A stretch of DNA of 64,000 nt, taken from positions 620,001 through 684,000 of the forward strand of contig CAWIVY010000007.1 in the NCBI GenBank assembly GCA_963839615.1, in the 5' to 3' direction. The DNA comes from DASQMT01 sp963839615 (GTDB lineage Bacteria; Actinomycetota; Thermoleophilia; Solirubrobacterales; Solirubrobacteraceae). The notes under the pieces were generated by a model. That model was not told the DNA's origin. It did not search any database and worked only from the letters and a program-made list of their open reading frames with translations. This document shows, in pieces, positions 1 through 9,197 of this stretch. The translations under genes and the position numbers were made by a program. Numbering within the stretch: position 1 is the stretch's first letter; each line of letters begins with the position of its first letter.

Positions 1-1656
1 ACAGCGTGATCGTGAGGAAGTCTTCCGCCCGGCGCGCGCCGTCGTAGGCAAGCGGCACCGCGGCGGCCGTGAAGCTCGCTCCCGGCGCGATCTCACCGGT
101 GGAGACGGCGCCGAGCCGGTACGGCGCCGTGACGCCCAGCGTGCCACCGTCGCAGGGCTTCGACCCGTTGTTGCGCACCGTCGCCGTGAGCGCCGCCGGC
201 GCGTTGCCGGTGAACGTGATCTCGGCGGGCTCGGCGACACTCAGCGCCAGGTCGCAGCGCTTCTCCGCGTCGATCAGCAGGCGGGCGTTGCCGAAGCTGT
301 TGTCGGCGATCGACGAGTCGACGTGGGTGCCGGCCACGGCCGCCCAGCCGCCCGGCCCGGCCGCGACGCCGAGCAGCCTGCCCGAGCCGGGGGCCTGGAG
401 CACGATGTCGCCGAAGCCGGCCTGCGCGAGCGGGCCCTCGAAGTTGTTGAACGCCGCCGCGGCCCAGTCGGTGGTCGTCGAGCCGGTCTCGGAGCCGTAG
501 TCGACCGAGCCGGCGGCGACGAGCGTCGTCGGCAGCCCGGGCACGATGTCGAGGTCGAGCGCCTGGCTGACGACCGCCTGGCCGTCCGGCACGACCTGGC
601 CGCGCATGTCGAAGAGCCGCGTGTCGAGCCCGCTGCCGTCGCCTTCTACGCGCGCCAGGAATGCGTCCGTGTCGGCCCCGAAGCGCGTGGAACCGACGAC
701 GTAGTAGCGGCCGCCGTACTCGGCCAGGCCCCCCGGGACCGTGTCGGGCTGGCCGGCGGGGACGACGAGGTCGCCGTCGTCGGAGAACGTCGGGTCGTCC
801 TGCCCGTCGACGCCGAAGGCGTGCAGGACGGTCGTGTAGTCGAGCACCGAGCTCGGGTTCGTCTCGACCCGCAGCACGGCCAGCAGCCCGCCTCCCGGGC
901 GGAAGGCGACGTCCGCGCCCCAGTCGATCAGCGACGTGCCGGAGACCACGCCGCCGCGGTTGAGGAACCTGACGCCGTTGGTCCCGAACGTCGTCACGGG
1001 CGTCCCGTCGGGCTCGCGCAGGGACACGAACGTGTCGTCGCGCACGCCGTCGCTGCGCGACCCGGCGATCGCGAGCCGCCCGTCGGGCCCGGCGACGATC
1101 CGGTTGGGGACGTCGCTGGCGGGACCGGCCGGGAACACGATCCGGCCGCTGCGGGCCGGCCCGCCGCCCACCAGCGCGCCGAACGCCGTGTCCGGCGTGC
1201 CGTCGGGATTCAGGCCGAGCAGGGCGACGTCGAGGCGTCTCGCCCGGTCCCGGCGACGACGTCGGTGACGCCGATCACGCGGATCCGGTGATCGGGAAGC
1301 ACGAGGATCCCGGTGCCGCCGTCGTTCTCGGTCCCCGGCGCGATCGGGATGATCAGCTTGCCGTCGTCGGAGAAGCCCGTGTCGAACGTCCCGTCGGTCC
1401 TGCGGGCCATGATGCCGATGTCCTGGCCGCCCGTGCCGGCCTGCGTCCGACCCACCGTGTAGATGCGGTCGCCGTCGACCGCGACGCCGGTCGGCAGGTC
1501 GGCGATCGTGCCGGGGCTGAAGTCGCCGCGCGCGATCCCGGTCGGCGGCGCGAACGCCAGGTCGGCCGCCAGCGTCGGCGCCTGCGCGGATGCGGCCGTC
1601 GGAATCGCGGTGAGCGCTGCGAGGCCCAGCAGGACGGCGAGGAACGTGCGCGGCAT
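1..1656 (-). pseudogene. delta-60 repeat secreted protein, copy B (frameshifted, 3' end outside window)
   Basis: The start at 1656 gives a signal peptide (hydrophobic core, then TAASAQA) followed by a delta-60 (DUF5122) beta-propeller-like protein closely resembling the intact gene at 6715-9126. The first frame hits a stop at 1210, after residues reading GVTDVVAGTG. From about 1235 the match to the paralogue continues in another frame (DVALLGLNPDGTPDTAFG) and stays open to base 1. Aligned by eye to the paralogue, one base is missing near 1230-1240. Downstream blocks match the paralogue through the propeller (SGRIVFPAG, FVSLREPDG, RLFDMRG, LDIVPG) into a CARDB-like beta-sandwich (RCDLALSVAEPAE). 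It is the last visible gene of the run and starts 15 bp after the previous stop. The shift may be a real lesion or a sequencing error; the rest of the frame looks unspoiled. Confidence 0.8.
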
Positions 1657-1671
1657 CGCGGGCGGGCCCGG

Positions 1672-3044
1672 CTACTTCTTCCGCTCGACGACCGACCGGC
1701 TGCCGTCGCGGTGGCGGAACACCAGCTTGACGAGGCCCGCGGCCCGCGGCGAAGTAGCTGGTCCGCGTACCGCTGCCGAAGCGGTATCCGGGCTGCTCGA
1801 GCGTGGACCGCACGACCGTCGTGCGGAAGGTGCCGGCGGGGGTCCTGACCTTGCGCTTGGTGCCGAGCACGTGCGATACGCCGGTGACGCCGAACAGCTT
1901 GCAGTCGCGGCCCTCGCGCGAGCTGCGCCACGACTCGCCCTTGGTGGCGGGCACGGGAACGATCGGGTTGTAGCCGAAGACCATCAGGTCGAAGGGCGTG
2001 TAGAAGTGCAGCCGGTCGGCCTGCGGAGCGCCGCGCGGCCCGAGCGCGGGGAGCTTCGCGCGGCTCGCCGCACTGCGTCGCGCCGGACAGCAGCGTCACG
2101 CCGGTGAGCCGCGTGGAGAACAGGTAGGTGCCGGCGACGGCGATCGGGCCCGACAGGTGCTTGACGTTGACCTGCGCGGTGTTGTTCGCGACCCGCGCCA
2201 CGTCGAAACGCTGCTCGGACCACTTCTTCATGTGCCGGTTGTTGCGCCAGCGGTAGGTGGCGCTGTCACCGCGGTTGAACGGGAGCAGGTTGGCGTCGGA
2301 GGGCAGCGCCAGCGGCGCGAGGCTCGTGGCCTGCAGCTCGGCGCGGCTGGTCTCGCCGCTCGCGTGCAGGAACTCGATCTTCACCGGGCCGACGCCGCGG
2401 ACCCACCAGACGGTGCGGACGCCGCTCCCGGACGGATCGCCGAGCGCTCCCGCCTGGGTGACGCGCGCCTCGACCTTCGCGGCCTCGATGCCGGCGGGGA
2501 AGGCGGGCACGGTGACGCGCTCGCGCCCGGCGTAGCGGTTATCGCTCGCCACGTCGCTGTCGGCGCCGCCCTGCGAGCCCCAGCGGGTCCCGCGCAGCAG
2601 CGGCTCCGCGAGCACGGGCGAGCGCGAGCCCCAGATCAGCAGGTGGAAGCTGCCGGCGACGCTGTTGCCGCACTCCGCCGCCGATGCGCAGAGGATCGGG
2701 AACTGCCGCGGCGGCGGCGTGCTCTGGTAGTTGAGGTTGACCAGCCCGCCGTCGCTGTGCTGGAAGTCGAGCGATCCGGAGCTCGGGGCGTCGAAGGGGC
2801 CGGCCCCGACCTCGTCCCAGCGAATCCGGAACGTGGTGCCGCTGCGCGCCTGCAGGCGGTACTGCTCCGTCCGCGGCGTGGGCGAGTAGGAGCTGTTGGA
2901 CCACGAGTAGGTCCACTCCGCCCCATCCGAGCGGGGCAGCCACTGGTCGGCGGGATCTTCCAGCCCCGCTGCGCCGGCTCCTGCCGGGCACACCGCGAGG
3001 ACCAGTAGCGCGATCGCGATCCCCGCGATCGGAGTACGAGCCAT
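1672..3044 (-). pseudogene. Secreted internally duplicated protein of unknown family, copy B (two frameshifts)
   Basis: I do not recognise a named family. The ATG at 3044 gives a clear signal peptide (MARTPIAGIAIALLVLAVC...) followed by DQWLPRSDGAEWTYSWSNS, nearly identical to the intact paralogue at 5303-6676. Homology runs in frame to LTGVTLLSGAT, shifts by one extra base near 2072-2076 to continue SAASRAKLPALGPRG...FYTPFDLMVFGYNP, and shifts again by one extra base near 1734-1738 just before LVKLVFRHRDGS, ending at TAG 1672-1674. The uncorrected frame runs on as nonsense into the next gene. Codon quality on both sides of each shift is normal, so the lesions are recent or are sequence errors. 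It lies 38 bp after the P450 stop, apparently in the same operon. Confidence 0.8.
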
Positions 3045-3082
3045 GCCACAACCTAGCGTCGAGCGTCCCGACTTGCACGGCA

Positions 3083-4489
3083 TCACGCAGTCACCACCGT
3101 GACGGGCAGTCCGCCCTTCGGGCCCAGCGTGGGCGTCTGGCGCACCTGGAGCCTGTGGCCCGGGGCGAGCTCGAGCCGGTGCTCGCGCAGGATCCGCGCC
3201 GCGATCGCCTTGATCTCGAGCTGCCCGAAGCGCATGCCGATGCACTGGCGCGAGCCGCCGCCGAAGGGGACGTACGCGCCCTTCGGCAGCGCCGCGCGAC
3301 GCTCGGGCGTGAAGCGCTCGGGGCGGAAGGCGTGCGGGTCCTCCCAGACCTCGGGGAGCCGGTGCGAGACGTACGAGGAGTAGTTCACCGGCGCCCCCTG
3401 GGGCACCGTGACGCCCTCGAACTCGAACGTGCGCACCGCCCGCCGCGGGCCGATCCACGCCGGCGGGTAGAGCCTCAGCGTCTCGTCGAGCGCCATGTCG
3501 AGCTGCGGCAGGCCGCCGCCCATCAGCTCGGCATGCCCTGGCGGGCGCCCGAGCGCCGCCAGCTCACCGGCGATCGCGCCGGCCACGTCGGGCCGCAGCG
3601 CGAGCTCGCGGAACAGGAACGCGACCGTCGCCGTGGTCGTGTCGTGCCCGGCGAACAGGAGCGTCATCACCTCGTCGCGCACGTGCCGGTCGCTCAGCCG
3701 CCCGCCGTCCTCGTCGGTCGCGTCGAGCAGCAGCGAGAGCAGGTCCTCCCCACGCTCGCCGCTGCGCCTGCGGCGCGCGATCTCGGCGAAGATCAGGCCG
3801 TCGAGGCGCCGGCGCGCGTCCGTCAGCGCCGCCCAGGGCGTGCGCGGGCCGCGCAGCACCTGGAGCCAGTACTCGCGCCCGTAGTAGCCGAGCGCGCGCT
3901 CGAACTCGCGCGCCGGGTGCATCCCGGCGGGGCGGCGGTCGGGATCGAGTCCGAACAGCGCCCGCATCGCGACGCGCAGCGCCAGGTCCCTCCCCCACGC
4001 GTACAGATCGACGCGGTCGCCGGGGCGCCAGGGCGCGATGGCCCGCTCGATCTCGGACTCCATCGTGTCCAGCGCAGCCGCGATCCGCTCGCGGTGGAAC
4101 GCGGGCAGCATGATCCGGCGCGAGCGGCGGTGGAACTCGCCGTCGATCGTCAGCAGCCCGTCGCCGAGCAGCGGGATCAGGTCGGCGAAGCCGCCATCGC
4201 GCCAGGTGAAGTCCGACGCGTGCGAGACGAGGATGCGGTGGTTGGCAGCCGGCCCGAGCATGAACACGATCCGCGTGCTCAGCACGCGCAGGCTGAAGAC
4301 GGGCCCGTGGCGCTCGTAGGCGTCCAGCAGCAGGCCGAGCGGGTCGGTGATGACGCGGTGCGTGCGGCGCACGGACGGCATCACGTCGCCCGGGGGAAAG
4401 CTCGCCGGCGCGCGCAGCTCCGCGCGCAGGTCCGCCGAGAGGCGCACGAGCGGGTTGGTCGAGATCGGCGGCGGGCCGGTCAGCGGCAT
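3083..4489 (-). CDS. Cytochrome P450
   Basis: This 468-residue protein has every P450 hallmark. There is a C-helix-like segment at 117-132 (EFHRRSRRIMLPAF), the I-helix oxygen-activation motif AGHDTT at 280-285, the K-helix ExxR at 336-339 (ETLR), the PERF-type segment at 389-393 (RPERF) and the heme loop FGGGSRQCIG at 409-418, with Cys416 as the thiolate ligand. It should be a soluble haem monooxygenase needing external electron donors; no ferredoxin or reductase gene is in the window. The ATG lies 2 bp after the lipoprotein stop, so the two are probably translated from one transcript. Substrate and CYP family cannot be told from sequence. A P450 among genes for exported proteins is unusual. 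Confidence 0.97.
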   Translation of the reverse strand: MPLTGPPPISTNPLVRLSADLRAELRAPASFPPGDVMPSVRRTHRVITDPLGLLLDAYERHGPVFSLRVLSTRIVFMLGPAANHRILVSHASDFTWRDGGFADLIPLLGDGLLTIDGEFHRRSRRIMLPAFHRERIAAALDTMESEIERAIAPWRPGDRVDLYAWGRDLALRVAMRALFGLDPDRRPAGMHPAREFERALGYYGREYWLQVLRGPRTPWAALTDARRRLDGLIFAEIARRRRSGERGEDLLSLLLDATDEDGGRLSDRHVRDEVMTLLFAGHDTTTATVAFLFRELALRPDVAGAIAGELAALGRPPGHAELMGGGLPQLDMALDETLRLYPPAWIGPRRAVRTFEFEGVTVPQGAPVNYSSYVSHRLPEVWEDPHAFRPERFTPERRAALPKGAYVPFGGGSRQCIGMRFGQLEIKAIAARILREHRLELAPGHRLQVRQTPTLGPKGGLPVTVVTA

Positions 4490-4491
4490 GG

Positions 4492-5295
4492 CTACCCGAG
4501 CGCCTTGTCGAGCCGGGCCTGCTCGCGCTGGACGTCCTGGTAGGCCTCGGTCAGCGCCTCGTAGCGCCGGTTGTAGCGCCGGACCCCCTTCGCGGCCAGC
4601 TTGCGGCGGCCGCCGCGCTCGGCGGCGTTGGCACGGAAGCGCTTGAGCAGCCGCGCGACCTCCTCCGCGTCCTGGTCGATCAGCGCGCGCCGCAGCCGCT
4701 CGGCCAGGGAGCGCGTGGCGTCGAGCCGGCGGACCTGGTCGCGATGGGTCGGCTTGAGCACGGCGGGGACGTCGAGCGTGCGCAGGTCGCGCAGGATCCG
4801 CTCGAGCGCGCGCGTGAAGCTCCGCAGCGCCGCCGCCTGCGCCTCTGGATCGGGCGCGTCGGCAAGGCGCGTGCCGAGCCCGTGGTTGGCGCGGTCGAGC
4901 GGGCGCAGCGCGCGGTCGGCGCCCGGCGAGTAGACCGCGAGCCGCGACGTCTCGCGCGCGAACCGGAGGTTCATGTCGAGGTAGCGGAGCAGCCCTGCGT
5001 GCAGCGCCTGGGCCTGCTGCGGCGGGTCCAGCGCGGCGACGTCGGTGCGCGCCTCGCGCAGCGCCGCCTCGGCGCGTGTCAGGTCCGCCTCGGCGCGCTT
5101 GGGCTTCAGCTCACCGCGGGCGTAGGCCGCGTACGCCTCGTTGGCGCGCTTGAAGTCCGGCGCGAGCTCCTGCTGGACCGCGTTCGCGCTGCGGACGTAC
5201 TCGTCCACGCGGGAGCGCGGATCGTCGCCGTCGCCTCCGCACGCGGGAAGCCCGATGCCGGCGACCGCGAGCAGCGCGAGGATTGCACGCCGCAT
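4492..5295 (-). CDS. Helical lipoprotein of unknown function
   Basis: The 267-residue product begins with a lipoprotein signal peptide whose lipobox is LPAC, making Cys19 the predicted lipidated residue; a short GGDGDD linker follows. The remainder is almost entirely predicted alpha helix, rich in Ala, Arg, Glu and Leu, in heptad-like stretches at about 28-95 and 150-265. I see no catalytic motif and assign no family. By design it is a membrane-anchored, outward-facing helical bundle. It starts 7 bp after the stop of the preceding secreted protein and ends 2 bp before the P450 start, so co-transcription is very likely. Confidence 0.85.
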   Translation of the reverse strand: MRRAILALLAVAGIGLPACGGDGDDPRSRVDEYVRSANAVQQELAPDFKRANEAYAAYARGELKPKRAEADLTRAEAALREARTDVAALDPPQQAQALHAGLLRYLDMNLRFARETSRLAVYSPGADRALRPLDRANHGLGTRLADAPDPEAQAAALRSFTRALERILRDLRTLDVPAVLKPTHRDQVRRLDATRSLAERLRRALIDQDAEEVARLLKRFRANAAERGGRRKLAAKGVRRYNRRYEALTEAYQDVQREQARLDKALG

Positions 5296-5302
5296 GACCG
5301 TG

Positions 5303-6676
5303 TCAGTCGGTCCGCTGGACCGTGGACACGCTGCCGTCGCGATGGCGGAAGCGGAGCTTCACGAGCCCCTCGCCGGGCGCGAACCAGCTGGTCCGGGTGC
5401 CGCTGCCGAACGGGAACCCGCGCTGGCGCAGCCTCGAGCGGACGACGACCGCGCGATAGCTGCCGGCGGGCGTGCGCACGCGGCGGTTGCCGATGATCTT
5501 CGACACGCCGGTGACGCCGAAGATCCGCCAATCGCGGCTCGCGCGCGAGCTGCGCCAGCTCTCGCCGCGCTCCGCGTACACGGGGACGACCGGGTTGAAC
5601 CCGTAGACCATCAGGTCGAAGGGCGTGATGAAGCGACGGCGGTTGCCGTCGTCGGCGCCGCGCGGCCCCAGCCGCGGGAACTTGGCGCGCGTCGCCGCGC
5701 GCGTGAAGCCTGAGAGGTGGGTGACGCCGCTCAGCCGGGTGGCGAACGTGTAGCCGCCCGCGACGTTGATCGGGCCGCCGAGACGCTTGACGTCGACGCG
5801 CGCCGTGTTGTTGACGACCTCGGTGACGTCGAAGCGCTGGCGCGACCAGTTGCGCATGTGCTTGCTGTTGCGCCAGCGGTAGCTCGCGCTGTCGCCGCGG
5901 TTGAGCGGGAGCAGGTTGACGTCGGGCGGCAGCGGGAGCGCCGCGCGGTTGGTGCTGACCAGCTCCGACCGGCTCACCTCGCCGCCGGCGTGGCGGAACA
6001 CGATCTTGACGGGGCCCACGCCGCGGACCCAGTGGACCGTCCGCACGCCGCTGCCGAAGGGATCGCCGATCGCGCCCGCCTGGGTGACCTCGGACTCCAC
6101 CTTGGCGGCCAGGATCCCGCCCGGGAACGCCGGCACGACCACGCGCTCCTGCCCGAGGTAGCGATTGCTGCTGGCCACATCGTTGCCCGCGCCGCCGAGC
6201 GAGTTCCAGCGCGTGCCGCTCAGCAGCGGCTCGCTCAGGGTCGGCGAGCGCGTGCCCCAGATCAGCATGTAGTGGGTGCCTGCGAGGCTGTTGCCGCACT
6301 CCGTCGCGCTCGCGCACAGGATCGGGAACTGCGGCGGCGGCTGCGTGCTCTGGTAGTTCAGGTTCACGAGCCCGGCGTCGGTGTGCTTGTAGTCGATCGT
6401 GCCCGACGCGCCCGTGTCGAACGGCCCCAGGCCGAACTCGTCCCACCTGAGCCGGAACGAGGTGCCGCTGCGCGCCTGCACGAAGTAACGCTCCGTGCGC
6501 GGGGTCGGCGAGTAGTCGCTGTTCGACCACGAGTAGACCCATTCGGCGCCGTCCGCGCGCGGCAGCCACTGGTCGGAGGTGTCGTCGAGCCCGCCGGGCG
6601 CGGCCGCGGCGGGCGCCGGCCCGGCGAGCAGCACGAGCAGGACTGCGGCGAGCGCGCCGCGGAGCAGGAGAGTCAT
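5303..6676 (-). CDS. Secreted internally duplicated protein of unknown family, copy A (intact)
   Basis: This 457-residue protein has a signal peptide (1 to about 26, ending PAAAA) and no recognised family. It shows an internal duplication. Half one (about 35-240) opens with DQWLPRADGAEWVYSW and closes with GSGVRTVHWVRGVGPVKIVFRH (listed as 208-220 and 221-229). Half two (about 253-457) opens NLLPLNRGDSASYRW and closes with GSGTRTSWFAPGEGLVKLRF at 424-443. Each half also carries a V-x-x-PAG/PGG strand before the closing motif (about 180-190 and 400-408). Two cysteines (121 and 127) in PILCASATECGNS could form a disulfide. The layout suggests two related beta-barrel or sandwich domains exported to the surface. 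The ATG at 6676 was chosen because it opens the signal peptide; longer in-frame starts lie inside the upstream gene. A frameshifted paralogue lies at 1672-3044. Confidence 0.85.
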   Translation of the reverse strand: MTLLLRGALAAVLLVLLAGPAPAAAAPGGLDDTSDQWLPRADGAEWVYSWSNSDYSPTPRTERYFVQARSGTSFRLRWDEFGLGPFDTGASGTIDYKHTDAGLVNLNYQSTQPPPQFPILCASATECGNSLAGTHYMLIWGTRSPTLSEPLLSGTRWNSLGGAGNDVASSNRYLGQERVVVPAFPGGILAAKVESEVTQAGAIGDPFGSGVRTVHWVRGVGPVKIVFRHAGGEVSRSELVSTNRAALPLPPDVNLLPLNRGDSASYRWRNSKHMRNWSRQRFDVTEVVNNTARVDVKRLGGPINVAGGYTFATRLSGVTHLSGFTRAATRAKFPRLGPRGADDGNRRRFITPFDLMVYGFNPVVPVYAERGESWRSSRASRDWRIFGVTGVSKIIGNRRVRTPAGSYRAVVVRSRLRQRGFPFGSGTRTSWFAPGEGLVKLRFRHRDGSVSTVQRTD

Positions 6677-6714
6677 GGGAGCACCGGCATCGGAGGGGAA
6701 GGGCAGCGTACGGC

Positions 6715-9126
6715 TCAGCGGACGCGGAACGTGCGGCGGTTGCGGTCGCGCTCGGAGAACGCGGCCTCGTGGAAGCCCGCGCCCGTCACCGCGCGCGAGT
6801 AGAGGACGTAGCGGCCGGACGGCAGCGCCCGCCGGAGCCGGAGCCGCCAGGAGCTGGTGCCGCGCGCGCGCGTCCAGACCCGGCGCGTGCACTTGCCGCC
6901 CGCGCCGGCGCGCACCTTGCGCAGCTTGCCCGAGCGCCCGGCGAGCACGCGACAGCCGCCGCCGACGCGCGCCACGGCGATCTCGACGCGGCGCAGGCCG
7001 AGCAGCTTCCTGCCGCCGCCGCCCCTGCCGCCGCGTGCGGTGCCGCGGAAGCCGCGCGCCGACGCGCCGCCGATGCGCGAATCGCCGACGGCGACGAGCC
7101 GCGGCTTCAAGGTCGCCCGGTTGTTGCCCGGCACGGGGTCCTCCGTGGCCACGGCCTGGAACGTGAGCGCCGCCGCCGCGCCGGCTACGGCCCCGCGCGC
7201 GACGCTTGCGCGCACGTCGACGGAGGCGCTGCGGCCCGCCGCGAGCGTGAACCGGTCCTGCTTGCCGGCCGCGCGGCCGCCCTCGACGACGCCGATCCGC
7301 ACGCGCCGGCAGGGGGTCGTGCCGCGGTTGCGCACGGAGAGCTCGTAGCGGCGCGAGCCCTCGACGGGCGCGGCAGGCGCCTTGCCGACGGTGCGCAGCG
7401 AGAGGTCGCAGTAGTCGAAGAGCACCTTGAGCGCCCGGAAGTCGTTCTCGGCGTTCGAGTCGTCCGGCGAGCTGACGCGGAACTGGACGACGTCGTCGCG
7501 CCGCCGCGGGCCCGCGTAGGTGAGCTGCATGCCCGCGGTCGTCACCGAGCCGAGCGGCCCGACCGGGCCGACGCTGGCCGGAGCGCCCGCGAGCGCGTAG
7601 GGCGCCGAGACCGCCAGGTTGCCGGAGCACCCGCGCGTGCCCGCGTTGGTGATCTTGAAGGTGATCGGCGCCGTGCCCGAGGCCGGCATCGCGAGCTCGA
7701 GCGGCTCGACGATCTCGAGCCCGAGGTCGCATTTCTTGTCGCCGTCGACGAGCAGCCGCGCGGTGCCGAAGCTCGTGTCGAAGTTCGAGGAGGTGTCGAC
7801 AAGCGATCCGGCGATCCCGGCCCAGCCGTCGGGGCCCGTGGCGACGCCGACGACGGCGCCGTACTCGTCGGTCGGGATCAGCAGGTCGCCGTAGCCGGCT
7901 TGCGCGAGCGGCCCGTCGATGCTGTTGAACGCCGCCGCGGCCCAGTACGGGCGCGAGTTGTAGTTGATCGAACCGGTCAGCACGAGCGTCCGCGGCTCCC
8001 CGGGGACGATGTCGAGATCGCTGGCAGAGCTGACGACGGGCTGCTCCGGGCCGATCGCGGTGCCGCGCATGTCGAACAGTCGCGATTCGAGGCCGCTGCC
8101 GTCGGCGTTCATGCGCGCGAGGTAGGCGTCGGTGTCTAGCCCCACGTGCGTCGCGCCCGAGACCCAGATCCGGCCGCCGTAGGAGAGGATGCTGCCGGGC
8201 ACGGTGTCGGGAACGCCCACCGGCAGCACGACGTCGCCCGTGCCGCCGAAGCGGCCGTCGTCGCCCGCGGCGTCGTTGAACGCGTGCACGACCGAGCGGT
8301 AGTCGTTGATCGCGCTGTCGAGGTTGGTCTCGACCTGCACCAGCGCGAGGATCCCGCCGCCGGGGCGGAACTCGACGTCGACGCCGCGGTCGTTCAGCCC
8401 CGTCCCGGCGCGGTTGACCACGCGGACGCCGTTCGCGTTGCCGAACCCCGCCACGGGCGAGCCGTCGGGCTCGCGCAGCGAGACGAACAGGTCCTCCTTG
8501 CTGCCGTCGTTGGCGGCGCCTGTGACCGCGATCCGGCCGCTGGGCCCGATCGCCAGGCGCGTCGGCGTGTCGGCGCCCGTGCCGGCCGCCGCCGGGAAGA
8601 TCACCCTGCCGCTGCCGGCCGGGCCGAAGCTCGTGTCAAGCGTGCCATCGGCGTTCAGGCCGACGATCGCGACGTCGATGTTCGAGCCCGAGGTCGACGG
8701 ATCGACGTCCGTCGAGGCGAGGATCCGCAGCCGGTGGTCGGGCAACGCCACGACGTCTGTCGCGACGTCCTTGCCGGTGCCCGGCGCGATCGGCAGCACG
8801 AGCTTGCCGTCGCCCGAGAACGCCGTCTCATACTGCCCGTCGGGACGCCGCACGACGATCCCGATGTTCGAGTCGCTCGCGGAATCGCGAGCCTCCCCCA
8901 CCGTGTAGATGCGCCCGTTGTCGACCGCCACCGCGCTCGGGATGTCCGTCGCGTTGCCGCTCAGATCGTCGCGCGCGATCCCCTGCGGCGGGGCGAAGCG
9001 CGTGTCGAGCACCAGCGAAGGGGCCAGCGGCGCCTGCGCCCAGGCCGGGGCGGCGGAAAGAGCGATCACTACGACGAGACCGGCGAGAACGGCGGTCGCC
9101 GCGAAGCGGCGGTGCAACGAGTCCAT
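6715..9126 (-). CDS. Delta-60 repeat (DUF5122) beta-propeller secreted protein, copy A
   Basis: The 803-residue protein has a signal peptide cleaved probably after AWA (about residue 30). Repeats of about 50-60 residues with the delta-60 signature follow: D-x-SFG-x-G-G-x-V ... GPSGRIAVTG. Examples are DTSFGPAGSGRVIF and ETAFSGDGKLVLPI, spanning about 40-470. The rest holds two CARDB-like beta-sandwich stretches with Cys pairs (CDLGLEIVEPLEL and CDLSLRTVGK) and a basic Gly/Arg-rich C-terminal domain ending RRTFRVR. Delta-60 proteins are exported and presumed beta-propellers; no activity is established for them. It heads the mirror-ordered run and starts 71 bp downstream of the giant gene's stop. 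The truncated, frameshifted paralogue is at 1-1656. Confidence 0.92.
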   Translation of the reverse strand: MDSLHRRFAATAVLAGLVVVIALSAAPAWAQAPLAPSLVLDTRFAPPQGIARDDLSGNATDIPSAVAVDNGRIYTVGEARDSASDSNIGIVVRRPDGQYETAFSGDGKLVLPIAPGTGKDVATDVVALPDHRLRILASTDVDPSTSGSNIDVAIVGLNADGTLDTSFGPAGSGRVIFPAAAGTGADTPTRLAIGPSGRIAVTGAANDGSKEDLFVSLREPDGSPVAGFGNANGVRVVNRAGTGLNDRGVDVEFRPGGGILALVQVETNLDSAINDYRSVVHAFNDAAGDDGRFGGTGDVVLPVGVPDTVPGSILSYGGRIWVSGATHVGLDTDAYLARMNADGSGLESRLFDMRGTAIGPEQPVVSSASDLDIVPGEPRTLVLTGSINYNSRPYWAAAAFNSIDGPLAQAGYGDLLIPTDEYGAVVGVATGPDGWAGIAGSLVDTSSNFDTSFGTARLLVDGDKKCDLGLEIVEPLELAMPASGTAPITFKITNAGTRGCSGNLAVSAPYALAGAPASVGPVGPLGSVTTAGMQLTYAGPRRRDDVVQFRVSSPDDSNAENDFRALKVLFDYCDLSLRTVGKAPAAPVEGSRRYELSVRNRGTTPCRRVRIGVVEGGRAAGKQDRFTLAAGRSASVDVRASVARGAVAGAAAALTFQAVATEDPVPGNNRATLKPRLVAVGDSRIGGASARGFRGTARGGRGGGGRKLLGLRRVEIAVARVGGGCRVLAGRSGKLRKVRAGAGGKCTRRVWTRARGTSSWRLRLRRALPSGRYVLYSRAVTGAGFHEAAFSERDRNRRTFRVR

Positions 9127-9142
9127 TCGAGGACCAACGTAA

Positions 9143-9162
9143 GCGAAGCCCGCCGGCTTCGC
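9143..9162 (-). terminator. Possible hairpin terminator/attenuator after the giant gene
   Basis: A perfect 8-bp inverted repeat (gcgaagcc / ggcttcgc, loop cgcc) sits 35 nt downstream of the giant gene's stop and 16 nt upstream of the delta-60 start. On the minus strand it is followed by ttacgtt rather than a proper T-run, so it may be a weak terminator, an attenuator or a transcript-stabilising hairpin. Confidence 0.35.
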
Positions 9163-9197
9163 CAGTCAGACCGCAGACCTCTGGACGAATGACGGGC

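Noticed and set aside
1353..3458. One 701-codon minus-strand gene covering unknown protein B and part of delta-60 B
   Set aside because: The middle and end of that frame are low-complexity nonsense, whereas the paralogue continues in other frames after single-base shifts. The true start is the signal peptide ATG at 3044.
5303..7732. An 809-codon frame starting inside the delta-60 gene
   Set aside because: The first 352 codons are an out-of-frame Arg/Ala-rich shadow of the delta-60 gene; the real start is ATG 6676 at a signal peptide.
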